From Erythrobacter sp. (GTDB lineage Bacteria > Pseudomonadota > Alphaproteobacteria > Sphingomonadales > Sphingomonadaceae): 32,062 bases of DNA. The stretch covers positions 1-32,062 of the forward strand of contig JASJDE010000025.1 of assembly GCA_030065195.1 (NCBI GenBank), read 5' to 3'. Positions 12,401 to 18,827 of the stretch are shown in pieces. The notes beneath the pieces are model-generated. The model did not search any database. It had not been told where the DNA came from and saw only the letters and a list, made by a program, of their open reading frames with translations. Made by a program: the position numbers and the translations under genes. Every line of letters begins with the position of its first letter. The stretch's first letter is position 1.

Positions 12401-15400
12401 ACGGCAAGACCCTGACCGGATCGACCGTCTCGGCCGGTACCGTCCTGACAGTGGTGATCGACGACACCGGGGCCTTCACTGTGACCCAGTCGGCCCGCAT
12501 CGACCACGCGGACACAACGACCGAGGATGTGACCGGCTTCACCGTCGATGTGAGCGTCAATGACGGCACGACCACAACGACGCAAACGGACGCGATCACG
12601 GTCAGCCTCGAAGACGACAGTCCGGTAATCACTGCGCCGATTTCGGATGAGCAGGTGCTAAACGATCCGGACGAAGCTCCGCTGGTGGGCGATCTCAATT
12701 TCGCACCAGGCGGCGACGGACCGGGCACGGACATGATGATCATGGCCGATGTTACCGGCCTGACCGCTGGGGGTCAGCCACTCGCAACGTCGCAAACGGG
12801 AAATGTACTCACCGCCTATGTCGACAACGACAACAGTGGCACGCTCAATGCCGGCGATCTCGAAGTCTTCACCATCACGGTCGATCCTTCAGCAGGCACG
12901 TCGGGCACCTACACGTTCGACCTTCTGGTGCCGCTCGATCCGGAGATAACAGCGGTCGACATAGGTACCGATGGCGCATTCGGCGTGGGTCCGAGCCAAA
13001 GTGTGATCGTGTCGCAGAGCAGCACGGGCGACGATTTGGTATTCGTCACCGGATGGGAACCCGACGGCAATGGCGGCTTGTTCACCGGTGGTGAACTGAC
13101 CGACTGGCTGGGCGGCGGCAATCCGGATCTCAACCAGCGTGCCGATGTCAACGGTTCGACCGCGGGCTTCGGTTTGGGCAACAACAACCTCAATGCTGGC
13201 GAATTCATGCGGTTCGATTTCGGCCCGCTGGACGATTACGATGGCGCGGGACCGTACACGCCGCCGGGCGGAACGGCGCTGCTTAACGCGGCGTTCGTTA
13301 CGTTCTCGGTGTCGAACTTCGGTAGCGGCGACGTGGTGCACTTTGTCGCGCACTACACCGACGGCACGACCGAGGACTTCACCCTTACAGGCAGCGGCGG
13401 GAATTCGACCGCTTCGCTGACGATCACGGCTCCGGCCGGCAAAACCCTCAGTTTTGTGGACGTCTACCAGGAATCGGGACAGGTCAAACTGAACCTCGAC
13501 GAAGTCGGCACGATCGAAACCACGATCGACGTCGATATCCCGGTTTCGATCAAGCTGACCGACGGCGATGGCGATCCGGTGATGGACGATTTCGTCATCA
13601 GCATCTTCGACGATGCGCCCGACGCAATCGACGATCTGACCGTGACGACGGTCGGCGGTCAGGATGTGAATGCGGCCTTCGTGCTCGACTTCAGCGGTTC
13701 GATCAACAATTCGGAACTCAACCTTCAGCTCAATGCTGTGAAGGATGCGGCGTTTGAATTGTTCGAAACGACGACGGGTTCGGTCGATATCACGCTGATC
13801 ACATTCTCCGGGACCGCTCAACTCGAGGGCACCTTCAGCGACTTTGCGGCCTTTGCGGCCGCGATCGACGACCTTAACAACCAGCTCGGCGGAACGCGCA
13901 GTTTCAGCGGTAGCACCGATTTCACCGATGCAATCCTGGAAGTCATCGCGGAATACACGCCGAGCACGACGGCCAGCAACCAGGTCTTCTTCCTCAGCGA
14001 TGGTAACCCGAACCAGCAGACTGGATCGGGCGGCAATTCGTTGCTCGATAGCGTTGCCACCCAGTGGCAAACCTTCATCGACGACAACGACGTCAACGTC
14101 ACTGCGATCGGCGTCGGCGGCGGGATCAACACCGCGCGCCTGCAGGACGTCGACCTCGACGGCGAAGGTGCACCGATCCTCGCGGCCGATTTCGAGGCTC
14201 TGATCGATACCCTGATCTCAGCGGTCACGCCGCCTATCGGGGGCAATGTCCTGACCAACGACATAGCCGCGACCAATGGCATCGAAGTGGTATCGATCGT
14301 CGTCGACGGCATCTCCTATGTCTTCGACGGGGTGAACACGATCACGCCAAGTTCGGGTTCGCCGATCACCGGCACGTCGTTCACCGCGACCACCGGCTTC
14401 GGCGGCGAGCTGACCTTCGATTTCTCCGATGGCAGCTTCACCTACGAGCCGCCGGCGGTCTCCGTGCCCGAGATCGAGAACTTCCAGTACACCGTCGTCG
14501 ATGGCGATGGCGATACGGACACCGCGATCCTGCGGATCGATATCGCAGCAGTTTCGGAACCAACCAACTTCGCCAAGAATGACGTGGTCATCACCAACGC
14601 CGGGACATCGGTCGCAATCGATGAAGACTGGCTGCTCCAGAACGATACCGCCGGCACGTCGATTGACAGCGTGGGCAATGCCGATAGCGGCAGCGTCTCA
14701 CGTTCGAGCGGCACGACAACTTTTGTTGATAGCGGCGCCGACACGGGTGGCAGCTTCACCTACGCCGCCTCGAACGGTTCAAACACCGATAATGCCTTTG
14801 TCACCGTCAATCGCGAGCAGGCCGGCGAGTCCTCGCTTGACGGCACGAGTGGCGACGACATCCTGATCGGGCGCGACGGCGCGAACGACGATATCGATGG
14901 CGGCGATGGCGCGGACATCATGTTTGGCGGCACCGGCAGCGACGACTTCAATATCGATGATGGCGATTCCAATGCAGTCGTCTCCGGGTCCGGCGACAAC
15001 GGCACGGTTTCTGGATTCGATACGATCGTCGATTTCAACTCATCCGTCGACGACATAGACTTCAACGGAACAGCGGTCGTCGGGTCGACGACATCGGGCA
15101 CCGACGGCACGGACTCGACGCTGACGATCGGCGGTCAAACCGTGAAATCGCATGCGGTGTCGAACGGCATCATCACCTTCGACGATCAGAACTCGTTCTC
15201 GAGCGCCCTGACGCTTTCGACCGAAGGCGATGTCGCGGCGGTTGTCGATTACCTGCAGAACAATGACATTGGCGCGTCCAACTCGGTCGTCGCTTTCGTA
15301 GTTGGGAGCGATAGCTACCTCTACTTCCAGGACAACAGTTCGCCGACTCTGAGCCAGGATAACCTGGTCAAGCTCGAAGGCGTGACTCTGACGAACGTCT

Positions 15401-16641
15401 CAAGCCTGATCGGGTCTGCAATCTTCCCGGTTGTGCTCGATCTCGACGGTGACGGTGCGGAGTTCGTGGGGATCAGCGCGGGCGTCACATACGATTACGA
15501 TGGTGACGGCACGGCCGAGGCGACCGCCTGGGTTGGTGCCGACGATGCGATCTTGGCCTACGACGCGAATGGCGACGGCACGGTTACCGATGCCTCCGAG
15601 TTCGTGTTCGGCGGCGAAGGCTTTACCGACCTCGATGCAATCGCTGCCCGCTACGACGACAATGCCGACGGCGTGCTCGACGCTTCCGACAGCGCTTATG
15701 CTGACTTTGGAATCTGGCAGGATGCAAATCAGAACGGTGTGGCAGATGCGGGCGAGTTCATTTCGCTAGAGGATGCCGGTATCATTTCGATCGGTCTCGT
15801 TTCTGACGAAGTCGATGCCGAAGCCGCAGGCGGCGATGTTGGAATCTTCGGCAGCGCCACCTTCACTTTCGCTGACGGGACAACCGGCATTGTTGCCGAC
15901 ACGGCCTTTGCGACCGGCTCGGCCAACGACAACGATCAGAACCGAGCCGCCCTGCGCACGACCGAAGTCGCCACTGTCGCAGCACTGGCAAGTTCGCTGC
16001 TGATGGATACGGGCTTCGCATTCGGCATGCACGACAACGCTGCGCGGCACATGATCGAAGACCCGATCCATGATGGCATTGCGGTGCAAGAAGCGGCCTT
16101 CGAAATGCGCGGCGAGGCCTTCCAGCATGTCGAAATTTCGAGCGATCTGCTCTCGCAAGCCTCGGTTGATCTCGGATCGGTTGACTTTGCGAGTATTCTC
16201 GACAGCCATCACGGTATGGCCGAACCGGCAGCCATCCAGGCGATCACGCAGCCGCAATCGAACGTCTTCGAAACGATCGAGTGGACCAGTGGCTTTGAGG
16301 CTTCGTCCGCTTCGCCCGCACCTTCACCGTTTGCCGGGATGGACGTTTCGCAGGCGATGGAAGCGCTATTGATCCTAGATGGTTCGGCGCTTGAGGCGGT
16401 AGCCGCCATCGATCCGGTGGATGCGGTGCTGGCCGAACTCGCAGCGGAGAACCTGCTCGACCAGGTGATCGACCGGTTCGACGACCAATCGCAGACGTCC
16501 GACTATCTGATGGCCGACGCGGCAGGCGCCGCTGAGGGTTTACTCGATCAGATCGTGGAAGCGGGAATCAACACGACAGATGCCTTGCACGCAGTCGATC
16601 AACAACTCGACGAAGCGGCGGCGGCAGCGGCCCAGGCTTAA
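412..16641 (+). CDS. Giant Lap/RTX-type repeat adhesin, type I secreted, with retention module
   Basis: A 5409-residue surface adhesin predicted to mediate attachment or biofilm formation. Residues 1-110 form a LapA-like retention module ending in PAAG (107-110), the motif cut by LapG proteases. An acidic linker follows. Residues about 196-4410 hold roughly 31 modules, each ending in a TD.DGD...DD.P signature, of VCBS/cadherin-like and T1SS-143 (DUF5801-like) type; the latter are clearest at 5815-6350 and 9130-10560. A VWA domain (about 4412-4605) has the MIDAS residues D4426-F-S-G-S, T4502 and D4530. RTX nonapeptides (4830-4847) and EF-hand-like loops (5010-5115) follow, then an Ala-rich helical tail. 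I see no cysteine and only about a dozen lysines, as usual for calcium-rigidified adhesins. The export genes follow directly. The start could instead be GTG 382. The exact family name is uncertain, the general role is not. Confidence 0.93.
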   Translation: MGAVEDGSVMDFEDQSDSFDGQETGGVDSAGASETVLPAGNEVVTLPPGLSLEGLEVNGRDLVILLSDGSRIVVPDGAVFVPQIIVDGVAVPPLNIAQLLTGNDPEPAAGASQSSGGNFADDEGAIQDAFDLGDLLPFTTFGFPEDTEEEIIPFSDEEPEVVIQTPNDPVGSQDAVASVDEAGLPERGDGEQGEPEGTDEPSNSETTTGTIVFDAPDGLESITINGQPVTSVGQTVSTPLGTLTITSINLATGEIGFSYTLEDNTLGEESDVFDVVVEDVDGDQATAALTIDIVDDAPIAADDVGVVPAGSHDPITGDVLVNDVPGADGYATDGAVLEFGNESGTVEPGSSLQGEYGVLTLNPDGTYTYVRDVNTPGGVEDTFTYTIVDQDGSTSSATLVIEIGDAPDQITGVPRTGEGTVVEEGGLPTRGDEPAGTGEIADNDAGNNSDPSETTGSTITFNSPDGLASVTLGGVEIDPENLPQIVLDNGTGTLVVTGFTYDPVTGDGSIDYEFTLDDNTSGDDTSFDFEITVIDLDGDVATDTLTINVVDDEPEAEDDSGSQSQEDAPITVDVFDNDTPGADDVALGTITVVEGSLTGDGTLVNNGDGTFTYTPAPGEEGDGGEEGEGGTISFDYTITDGDGDVSTATVTIDLLPDSTPEIGINELGAAGEDTVDEAGLPARGSEPAGSDEASDSETSSGIIAIETGNDTVGSLVINGVDVTNGGTVTTGKGELVVTLSGGTYSYTYTLTDNTLSDPDTDDFTLELADSDGDTASTTLTINIQDDVPQARDDTAAQSEEDAPVTVDVFANDTPGADGVDLSSIEVVPGSLNGAGTLVNNGDGTFTYTPAPGEEGTDGGEQGLGPVTFDYTITDGDGDVSTATVTITLLPDSTPEIGINELGAEGEDLVDEAGLPARGAEPAGSDEASDSETSSGIIAIETGNDTVGSLVINGVDVTNGGTITTANGELVVTLSGGVYSYTYTLTDNTLNDPDSDDFSLTVTDSDGDTASTTLVVVIADDTPSAQDDSNAIGAGEFGPVGGNVLGNDTEGADGADVTSFSGTGGTGNPGDTISGDFGTLTIAADGTYSYTRNPGTPGGVSDTFTYTITDGDGDTATANLIITIADAPTTLDLPVAGEAGTQVEEDGLAGPPAGSDAASDSEFTTGTFTFAAPDGPAVVTIDGVAVTSVGQTFTGAFGTLTIDAIADGSITYTYELTAATNGDNTSDGFVVRVTDQDGDFSEDTLEIAIVDDVPTANADVDSVTEDGPTAASGNLLTGVDIAVPDANATDGVADVTGADGATVTGVAAGDTGSDVNGNVGGNVVGTYGEIGVLANGDYLYILDNQNPAVQGLDSTETLTEVFTYTITDGDGDTSTTTLTITINGQDDPVVINGLDLDGPEVLVDEDDLPDGSSPDAGGLTQSGTFTVTSADGLVSLTVGGVEVFAGSITYPVTIDDPTYGLLTITGVTPATDGDGDVVSATVAYTYVLEDNSLLHTVGNDGSFTDSFAVVATDTDGSTDTDSLDVVVIDDTPSANPDSDSVTEDGPLTADGNVLTGTGGSDANATDGVADVAGADGATVTAVAFGMTDGTVGTALAGAYGTLTLNADGSYSYELDNSNPLVQGLDSQETLTEVFDYTITDGDGDTASTTLTITINGADDGVTINGLDLDPAELTVDEDDLADGSSPDAGELTQTGSFTITGPDGLASITAGGQTVWTDTGGFVAGQTVTTAIGTFEITGVTPTTTDANGDVTEATVTFSYTLDDNTLTHSSAGEDTILESFAISATDTDGSSDNASVDVLVIDDIPDVSLADANAPTLVTDDSDIGGRVGATDTDNFAGLFSTVFGADGPAAADATVYSLSINGGDGTDSGLNDTLTGEDILLRLNGDTIEGYLATSGDLAFTLELNPATGDITQTQLRAIEHDDPIDPDETEASGAAETLNAGLLSLTATVTDGDGDVDSETIDISGSFAFEDDGPGFNSIVVGIPLDEDDLVPAGNGDTAAGDDFSTSLRTFTYDVDFGADGANADEITASFIGADGTDPGTGPLTLSSGGDPVIFDWDPATNTLTGYTTDINDPVLTMVFDLGAGTMTLEYLKPLDHPSTDADGANDGPETGYEDNIELNFEVVITDGDGDTATFPLSLNIDDDLAIALADSEIQLTENEAFTIDALDNDAFGADGVDTTDAGKVFVSTQATQGTVTYDPGTGLFTYTPDPGAGSLQNTSDFFEYTIIDGDGDASTARVDVTLQPDSEPSPNEDVATVDDDGLVGGNPLSTTGDLDANIGDDPGDTSEASYTGIVPVDVGNDGPATVSFVPGLNGSTAAIGQETVTYSVTGNLLTATVTGGTRDGTDLFTVEITDTETGAYVVTLLDNVLHDAGSDENDAFASIDLLVTDSEGDTTISNLGIVFDDDGPTATDNSASVTEGGIVGGNVLTDDDGAGTDAAGADDYAPTGAINRIDSVNEGTNQTTVDGSGNLILAGEFGTLTINVDTGVYSYSSDANATNVDAQEVFTYTIVDGDGDEATATLTIDIDDVSADVSDNDAIVNEAGLPIGSDPTSDSETFDTGQITVVGAAGTLVYNLLSPATGTYGTLVLNPTTGEYTYTLVTPFSDTIDENGPNVVNGAESFDYEVRDTLGNLLGTGTIDVSIVDDVPTATDQANIDVAEDAVGTIGGNVVTDGTPDTPGADGATVTAITIDGNETAVPQDGNDAVVVTANGTYTIDMDGNWTFDPSPNLDHTNGDIDATFTYTLTDGDGDFDTAVQPITITDGEGPTAGPPISLALDDSNLADGSNPAGPDSSSDTITFTPGSDDIASIVFGDVSGLGGGLDWVRVSDTQITGSDGGRLVVTLDLSVLNNVATVTATLNDNYDDHPLVNSPDVVDLGDVDVVATDIDGDTASATVSISVDDDEPTVTASAPDTGALTVDETDFTTDATADFSGLFTPDFNADNPGTLGGYTLAINPGTTGLVDTATGEAVVLVLNAGVVEGRTDTTGELVFIVSVDTAGVVELDQLRAVEHPVTTDPNDPIGFAADDLITLSATVTDSDGDTDTATVGIAGGMTFLDDGPSISNADLGSSVDVDETDGLPTSDTSAASIVSFIPDFGADDDGGTAFTLTVADPNSGLATADGDFPITLVQTSPTVITGQFNDGGGVQDAFTVTINPDGTVTLTQLVALEHLIDGDDSAGEHDDTLSLGGKIDATVTITDGDGDTANATVAIGAGLTFFDDGPSVTLSGSNPDLQVSDADLATDASLSFAGAFTFDGGTDGTQSTDYALSVTDGTASGLFDTATGNEVFLFLESGVVVGREGGPTGQIVFTVTVASDGTVELDQLRAVDHSLSTLDGANATLLADNLVQLTATITDNDGDTDSATLDIGSDLLFADDTPTAAVTETAFLDDDTQTDGNPGGPDDQDPDEANLTGTLVDPVEGFGNDGGTVAFATTGAPAGFQYVASGSDILIQQDQGSGFITVVTVTLDPNTGAYTVTQNANILHTDDGNNDENEQTFTLSATLTDGDGDTDTTSLTIVVDDDTPIAVDGNSAGVVDEDGLTGGIDGGTGDVPGTDTVATGSVSSFFSAGADAPLTYSLSTDTSGLGAFTSGGVAVTYSVSGNTLTASAGTTPVFTLVLDSSTGDWTFTLLAPLDHAAGGDENDLFFDFAGLIIATDADGDEVLATAAVASVRINDDTPVAVNDTNALGEDTASVGGNILTDPTADGFGADGAGDPAITAISGSGGAGTVGGSTTGTWGTLDLAADGTYTYNLDTALVQGLDDGETETDTFTYAIVDADGDTSTATLTITINGANDAPVANADTNWTIEDAAAPITGNVLQTIAHNGAPDGNPRGDVADIDVDVEPLTVTTVGTFVGTYGTLTLNSDGSYSYALDNNNPAVQALSPGDAPLTDSFNYTATDGDLTDSSTLTISIFGENDAPVVGTATVATSDEGLPGGLPDTNGTPTDTTDLATASGNITITDADDTTFTVTLSVPTETLSSGGETITWSLSPDGKTLTGSTVSAGTVLTVVIDDTGAFTVTQSARIDHADTTTEDVTGFTVDVSVNDGTTTTTQTDAITVSLEDDSPVITAPISDEQVLNDPDEAPLVGDLNFAPGGDGPGTDMMIMADVTGLTAGGQPLATSQTGNVLTAYVDNDNSGTLNAGDLEVFTITVDPSAGTSGTYTFDLLVPLDPEITAVDIGTDGAFGVGPSQSVIVSQSSTGDDLVFVTGWEPDGNGGLFTGGELTDWLGGGNPDLNQRADVNGSTAGFGLGNNNLNAGEFMRFDFGPLDDYDGAGPYTPPGGTALLNAAFVTFSVSNFGSGDVVHFVAHYTDGTTEDFTLTGSGGNSTASLTITAPAGKTLSFVDVYQESGQVKLNLDEVGTIETTIDVDIPVSIKLTDGDGDPVMDDFVISIFDDAPDAIDDLTVTTVGGQDVNAAFVLDFSGSINNSELNLQLNAVKDAAFELFETTTGSVDITLITFSGTAQLEGTFSDFAAFAAAIDDLNNQLGGTRSFSGSTDFTDAILEVIAEYTPSTTASNQVFFLSDGNPNQQTGSGGNSLLDSVATQWQTFIDDNDVNVTAIGVGGGINTARLQDVDLDGEGAPILAADFEALIDTLISAVTPPIGGNVLTNDIAATNGIEVVSIVVDGISYVFDGVNTITPSSGSPITGTSFTATTGFGGELTFDFSDGSFTYEPPAVSVPEIENFQYTVVDGDGDTDTAILRIDIAAVSEPTNFAKNDVVITNAGTSVAIDEDWLLQNDTAGTSIDSVGNADSGSVSRSSGTTTFVDSGADTGGSFTYAASNGSNTDNAFVTVNREQAGESSLDGTSGDDILIGRDGANDDIDGGDGADIMFGGTGSDDFNIDDGDSNAVVSGSGDNGTVSGFDTIVDFNSSVDDIDFNGTAVVGSTTSGTDGTDSTLTIGGQTVKSHAVSNGIITFDDQNSFSSALTLSTEGDVAAVVDYLQNNDIGASNSVVAFVVGSDSYLYFQDNSSPTLSQDNLVKLEGVTLTNVSSLIGSAIFPVVLDLDGDGAEFVGISAGVTYDYDGDGTAEATAWVGADDAILAYDANGDGTVTDASEFVFGGEGFTDLDAIAARYDDNADGVLDASDSAYADFGIWQDANQNGVADAGEFISLEDAGIISIGLVSDEVDAEAAGGDVGIFGSATFTFADGTTGIVADTAFATGSANDNDQNRAALRTTEVATVAALASSLLMDTGFAFGMHDNAARHMIEDPIHDGIAVQEAAFEMRGEAFQHVEISSDLLSQASVDLGSVDFASILDSHHGMAEPAAIQAITQPQSNVFETIEWTSGFEASSASPAPSPFAGMDVSQAMEALLILDGSALEAVAAIDPVDAVLAELAAENLLDQVIDRFDDQSQTSDYLMADAAGAAEGLLDQIVEAGINTTDALHAVDQQLDEAAAAAAQA
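730..741 (+). other. Predicted LapG cleavage site PAAG in the adhesin
   Basis: Codons 107-110 encode P-A-A-G, matching the (T/A/P)-A-A-G pattern cleaved between the alanines by LapG in LapA-type adhesins. The site lies between a compact hydrophobic module (residues about 40-100) and an acidic linker, as expected for a retention plug. A LapG-like protease is encoded at 23278-24216. Confidence 0.75.
2059..3462 (+). repeat. 702-base tandem duplication inside the adhesin gene
   Basis: Two adjacent copies (2059-2760 and 2761-3462) of a 234-codon unit, each holding a cadherin-like module and a VDEAGLP-type module. Matching landmarks are offset by exactly 702 bases (for example GACGCGCCG at 2110 and 2812). 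Over about 113 bases from 2477 and 3179 I count four differences, all synonymous. Other repeat modules in the gene are much more diverged. Confidence 0.9.
13645..14225 (+). other. VWA domain of the adhesin
   Basis: A von Willebrand factor A fold with an intact metal-ion-dependent adhesion site: DFSGS at residues 4426-4430, T4502 in GSTDFTDA, and D4530 in LSDG. It sits after the repeat stalk and near the C-terminus, where LapA-type adhesins also carry theirs. That end would be distal from the cell when the N-terminus is held in the TolC pore, so it is a candidate ligand-binding domain. Confidence 0.85.
14838..14970 (+). other. Short RTX nonapeptide block of the adhesin
   Basis: Two good GGxGxDxxx-type repeats, GGDGADIMF and GGTGSDDFN (residues 4830-4847), preceded by two degenerate ones beginning SGDDILIGR. 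Such repeats bind calcium and fold after export by type I secretion. The block is very short for a protein of this size. Confidence 0.75.
15430..15765 (+). other. EF-hand/dockerin-like calcium loops of the adhesin
   Basis: Four or five Asp/Asn-rich loops of 12-residue type: DLDGDGAE at about residue 5010, DYDGDGTAE, DANGDGTVTDASE, DDNADGVLDASD and DANQNGVADAGE. This kind of region is common just before the C-terminus of RTX proteins. Confidence 0.75.
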
Positions 16642-16673
16642 TCGCAAATCAACCCTTGGGGGGGACCAGGAAG

Positions 16674-17390
16674 ATGAAGACAGCTTGTCACTTTCTTACG
16701 GCGTTAACCATAATTTCGGTGACATCGACCGGCGCCGCGGCGCAGGATGCGGTGGCCGATCTTATGTCAGCCGATATCGATACGTTGAGGTCGGAGATCC
16801 AGAACCGCTACGATGCAGCTTTGTCGGCGACCAACGACCAGACAATCGTCGCGGCGAACGACACGCGATATTTGTGGGCGTCCGAAGCCAAGGTGCAGTG
16901 CGGAATTGCATTGGGTTTTCTCAAGTCGCGCACACGCGATGAGACCAGCATCAGCAAATGCGACTACGCCTATGGCCGGATGGCGATCCGAACGGTGGCG
17001 CCGCCGCCACCCGCGCCGGTCGTAACTCCGCCGCCGCGCAGAGAGGTTTGCACCAGCGTCGAACCGGGCTTGGTCTTCTTCGAGTTCGATTCTTCAAATC
17101 CGGGACCGGACGCAACGCAGACCATCGAAATCGTTGCGACGAATGCCCGCGAATGCGGTTGGGACCGCTTCCGCGTGGTCGGCCATACCGACCGCTCGGG
17201 CAGCGACGCTTATAACGACGCGTTGTCGGTGCGCCGCGCCGAAGCTGTCGCCAACCTGATGGCAAGCCTCGGCATTCCGCGCGGTCAAATGGCGGTGTCT
17301 GCGGAGGGCGAAAGCAATCCCAGAGTTCCGACTGCCGACGGTGTCCGCAGCCCGGAAAACCGGCGCGTCGAAATCACGGTATCGCAATAA
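16674..17390 (+). CDS. OmpA-family peptidoglycan-binding protein
   Basis: A 238-residue periplasmic or outer-membrane protein. The N-terminus (MKTACHFLTALTIISV, cleavage likely after GAAA) is a signal peptide. A helical region with two cysteines (residues about 40-105) and a proline-rich linker (about 108-120) precede a C-terminal OmpA domain from about residue 130: VFFEFDSS, then VVGHTDRSGS and NRRVEI, the strand, peptidoglycan-contacting loop and terminal Arg motif of this family. It lacks an OmpA beta-barrel. It lies between the adhesin and tolC-type genes, 16 bases before the latter. An OmpA-like gene is also found in the Shewanella bpfA adhesin cluster, which supports a role in anchoring the export apparatus to the wall. 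A longer TTG start at 16656 is open, but ATG 16674 gives the cleaner signal peptide. Confidence 0.88.
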   Translation: MKTACHFLTALTIISVTSTGAAAQDAVADLMSADIDTLRSEIQNRYDAALSATNDQTIVAANDTRYLWASEAKVQCGIALGFLKSRTRDETSISKCDYAYGRMAIRTVAPPPPAPVVTPPPRREVCTSVEPGLVFFEFDSSNPGPDATQTIEIVATNARECGWDRFRVVGHTDRSGSDAYNDALSVRRAEAVANLMASLGIPRGQMAVSAEGESNPRVPTADGVRSPENRRVEITVSQ

Positions 17391-17406
17391 GGACGGAGAG
17401 GGACCA

Positions 17407-18807
17407 ATGCGTAACAAACTCATATCCGCAGTCGCGGCCGCTCTCCTTGCGGGGACAGCTCCGATTGCTCATGCTCAGGAAACAACGCCGACCGTATCGA
17501 TGCAGGAAGCCATCGATGTCGCGATGCGTTCCAATCCTGAGATCCTGCAGGCGCAGTACAACAAGGAAGGCATCCAGTTCGAGCGCAAGCAGGCGGAAGG
17601 CCTGAACGGCCCGCGGATCGACGTCGAGGCTTCGGCTGGTATCCGCAGGCTCGAAAACACCACGCGCCGCAATCTCGGCATCGCCAACAACGAGCTCTAC
17701 CCGCTTGAGATCGGCATCACCGGCGAATGGACTGCGATAGATTTCGGGCGACGCCGGGGAGAGATCTTGCGCCAGGCCGCCAGGGTCGACGGGGCATCGC
17801 TGAGGGTCCTGGAGCGCTCCGAATTCGTGGCATTGCAGGTTTCGCGACAATATCTCGACGTGCTGCTGCAACAGCGGGTCCAGGCGGCCGCTTCGGACAA
17901 TCGCCGGTTCCATGAATTGCTGGTTGGCGATCTTGCGCAAGGCGTAGCGCAAGGTTCGATCAGCGTGGCCGATCAGCAGCAGGCGGAAGAGCGACTGCAG
18001 GCGGCCATCGTGCGCGAAGAGGAGGCCAAGCGTGCGCTCACCGATGCGCAGATCTCGTTACGCACATTGACCGGGCTGGACATCTACAGCGTTACGGTAC
18101 CGCCCAGCCTCGTCGCTTCCATGCCGACGAGCCTCGAAAACGCCGTCGGTACGGCGCGGCTCCGCAATCCGCTTGTGCGCGAGGCGCAGGCCGACGTCGA
18201 TGCGGCCAACGCGCTGGTCGATGCACAAACGGCCGAACTATATCCAACCATCGGTCTCGAAGTTCGAGGCCGTGCAGGCGACGATATCGATGGCTTCTCC
18301 GGGGAAACCAACGATATCCAGGGCCGCGTCGTGATGCGTTGGAACATCTGGGACGGCGGCATCAACCGGGCGCGAATCCAGGAAACCGTGCGTCAGGCTT
18401 CGATCGCCCGTTACGCGTTGCACCAACGCCAGCGCGAGGCCGAAGAAGACGTCCGCGCCGCCTACAATGCGTTGGAGACGCAAGGCCGGATTGTGACTGC
18501 ACTCGATCGACAATCCAGCGTTTCGGACGATCTACTGCTGTCCTATCGCAGCCAGTTCAACATCGGTCGGCGCTCGCTGCTCGACGTTCTCGATGCACAA
18601 AACACTAGGTTTAACACCCAGGTTCGTCTCGAAACGGCACGTTTCTCGGAAATATTCGCGCGCTACCAGATTTTGGCGGCGACGAACAACTTTTTGGATG
18701 CGTTAACCATTTCCCCGGGCGCCGGTTCGGGCGAAGAAGAGCGTGCACGGTTTGATTACGGCCCACCGGTCGATGCCGAACTGCAACGCCGCGTCTATCC
18801 GAAGTGA
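17407..18807 (+). CDS. TolC-family outer-membrane channel of the type I secretion system (LapE/AggA-like)
   Basis: A 466-residue protein forming the outer-membrane exit duct for the adhesin. It starts with a signal peptide (MRNKLISAVAAALLAG, cut near AHAQ-E). SMQEAIDVAMRSNPEILQA is the typical start of the first outer-membrane efflux (OEP) repeat; a second repeat starts near GTARLRNPLVREAQADVDAA. The helices are Gln/Ala/Arg-rich and the second half holds YRSQFNIGRRSLLDVLDAQN, a hallmark of this family. GGAGAGG at 17394-17400 precedes ATG 17407. The open frame extends upstream to 17341, but that would overlap the ompA-like gene and lose the signal peptide. In Lap systems this channel also holds the retained N-terminus of the adhesin. 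Confidence 0.93.
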   Translation: MRNKLISAVAAALLAGTAPIAHAQETTPTVSMQEAIDVAMRSNPEILQAQYNKEGIQFERKQAEGLNGPRIDVEASAGIRRLENTTRRNLGIANNELYPLEIGITGEWTAIDFGRRRGEILRQAARVDGASLRVLERSEFVALQVSRQYLDVLLQQRVQAAASDNRRFHELLVGDLAQGVAQGSISVADQQQAEERLQAAIVREEEAKRALTDAQISLRTLTGLDIYSVTVPPSLVASMPTSLENAVGTARLRNPLVREAQADVDAANALVDAQTAELYPTIGLEVRGRAGDDIDGFSGETNDIQGRVVMRWNIWDGGINRARIQETVRQASIARYALHQRQREAEEDVRAAYNALETQGRIVTALDRQSSVSDDLLLSYRSQFNIGRRSLLDVLDAQNTRFNTQVRLETARFSEIFARYQILAATNNFLDALTISPGAGSGEEERARFDYGPPVDAELQRRVYPK

Positions 18808-18813
18808 TGGCGC

Positions 18814-18820
18814 AAGGAGG
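18814..18820 (+). promoter_or_regulatory. Strong Shine-Dalgarno sequence deciding the ABC transporter GTG start
   Basis: AAGGAGG lies seven bases before GTG 18828. The overlapping ATG at 18821 is in another frame and too close to the Shine-Dalgarno sequence. Confidence 0.8.
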
Positions 18821-18827
18821 ATGACAC

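Noticed and set aside
1000..13640. Regular short repeats that could suggest a CRISPR array or satellite
   Set aside because: The periodicity is in codons for the DGDGD-type motifs of protein modules, spacing is uneven, and there are no constant repeat/spacer units.
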